Origin: CAYLKS01 sp964384205 [NCBI: uncultured bacterium]
Lineage (GTDB): Bacteria > JAGOEH01
DNA: 6,167 bases
Reading direction: 5' to 3'
Assembly: GCA_964384205.1 (NCBI GenBank)
Contig: CAYLKS010000057.1
Location: 12,570 to 18,736 of the forward strand
Shown: one piece after another, positions 6,081 to 6,167 of the stretch
Numbering within the stretch: the stretch's first letter is position 1
Layout: every line of letters begins with the position of its first letter
Translations under genes and position numbers: made by a program
The notes under the pieces: generated by a model
The model's database searches: none
Seen by the model: the letters and a program-made list of their open reading frames with translations, nothing else
Told to the model about the DNA's origin: nothing

Positions 6081-6167
6081 TCATTGTCTAAATACCTCCA
6101 TCAATATATCAGAATACCCGAGCCTTCTTGATAAATATTTCTCATTCTTTTCACTAAAAAACAAATA
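6081..6167 (-). CDS. C-terminal 28 residues of a gene cut by the window edge
   Basis: One minus-strand frame is open from the window edge to a TGA at 6083-6081 and encodes a plausible soluble C-terminus: YLFFSEKNEKYLSRRLGY, then SDILMEVFRQ. The charged, mixed composition and slightly higher GC (25 of 87 bases) differ from the non-coding AT-rich DNA nearby. The other two minus-strand frames contain stops close by. The product cannot be named from so little. A transposase or integrase end is possible given the inverted repeat just beyond the stop, but that is inference. If it is an ordinary gene it lies in the same direction as the yjbQ operon, 121 bases upstream. Confidence 0.5.
   Translation of the reverse strand, partial: YLFFSEKNEKYLSRRLGYSDILMEVFRQ

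Overview
This is a very AT-rich window from what is most likely a Gram-negative (diderm) bacterium. The evidence for a diderm is a compact minus-strand cassette for an envelope polysaccharide: an O-antigen ligase/polymerase-type membrane protein, a Wzx-type flippase and a family 9 (heptosyltransferase-like) glycosyltransferase. TGA reads as an ordinary stop. The taxon cannot be fixed from the sequence; many low-GC diderm lineages, cultured or not, would fit.

Layout from left to right. Positions 1-257 are non-coding and almost pure A/T (one G/C in 121-180). They end in a good -35 box and a ribosome binding site for a 200-residue secreted protein (258-860). Its whole mature part is sixteen copies of a Cys-x-x-Gly-x-x-[Ala/Pro] repeat. 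A 333-base gap follows, with a perfect TATAAT, and then a small four-helix membrane protein whose real start is a GTG at 1194. It runs into the end of the minus-strand operon, and the two convergent genes overlap by 8 bp.

The minus-strand operon, read from right to left, is YjbQ-family protein (5959-5543), Wzy/WaaL-type membrane protein (5543-4131), Wzx-type flippase (4138-2678) and GT9 glycosyltransferase (2742-1564). Its genes overlap by 1, 8 and up to 65 bp, so they are probably co-transcribed and translationally coupled from a promoter at about 5987-6014. The last three make biological sense together: a glycosyltransferase adds a sugar to lipid-linked or core oligosaccharide, the flippase moves the lipid-linked glycan across the inner membrane, and the ligase/polymerase acts on it in the periplasm. 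Why a cytosolic YjbQ enzyme leads the operon is unclear.

At the right edge, the last 28 codons of another minus-strand gene enter the window. It is followed by a TGTCA-N9-TGACA dyad that could be the end of a mobile element or an operator.

The most unusual item is the cysteine-repeat secreted protein: invariant CxxG in every unit, an even cysteine count, a strict 10-residue period at the start that loosens later, and base composition far from its surroundings. I do not recognise its family.
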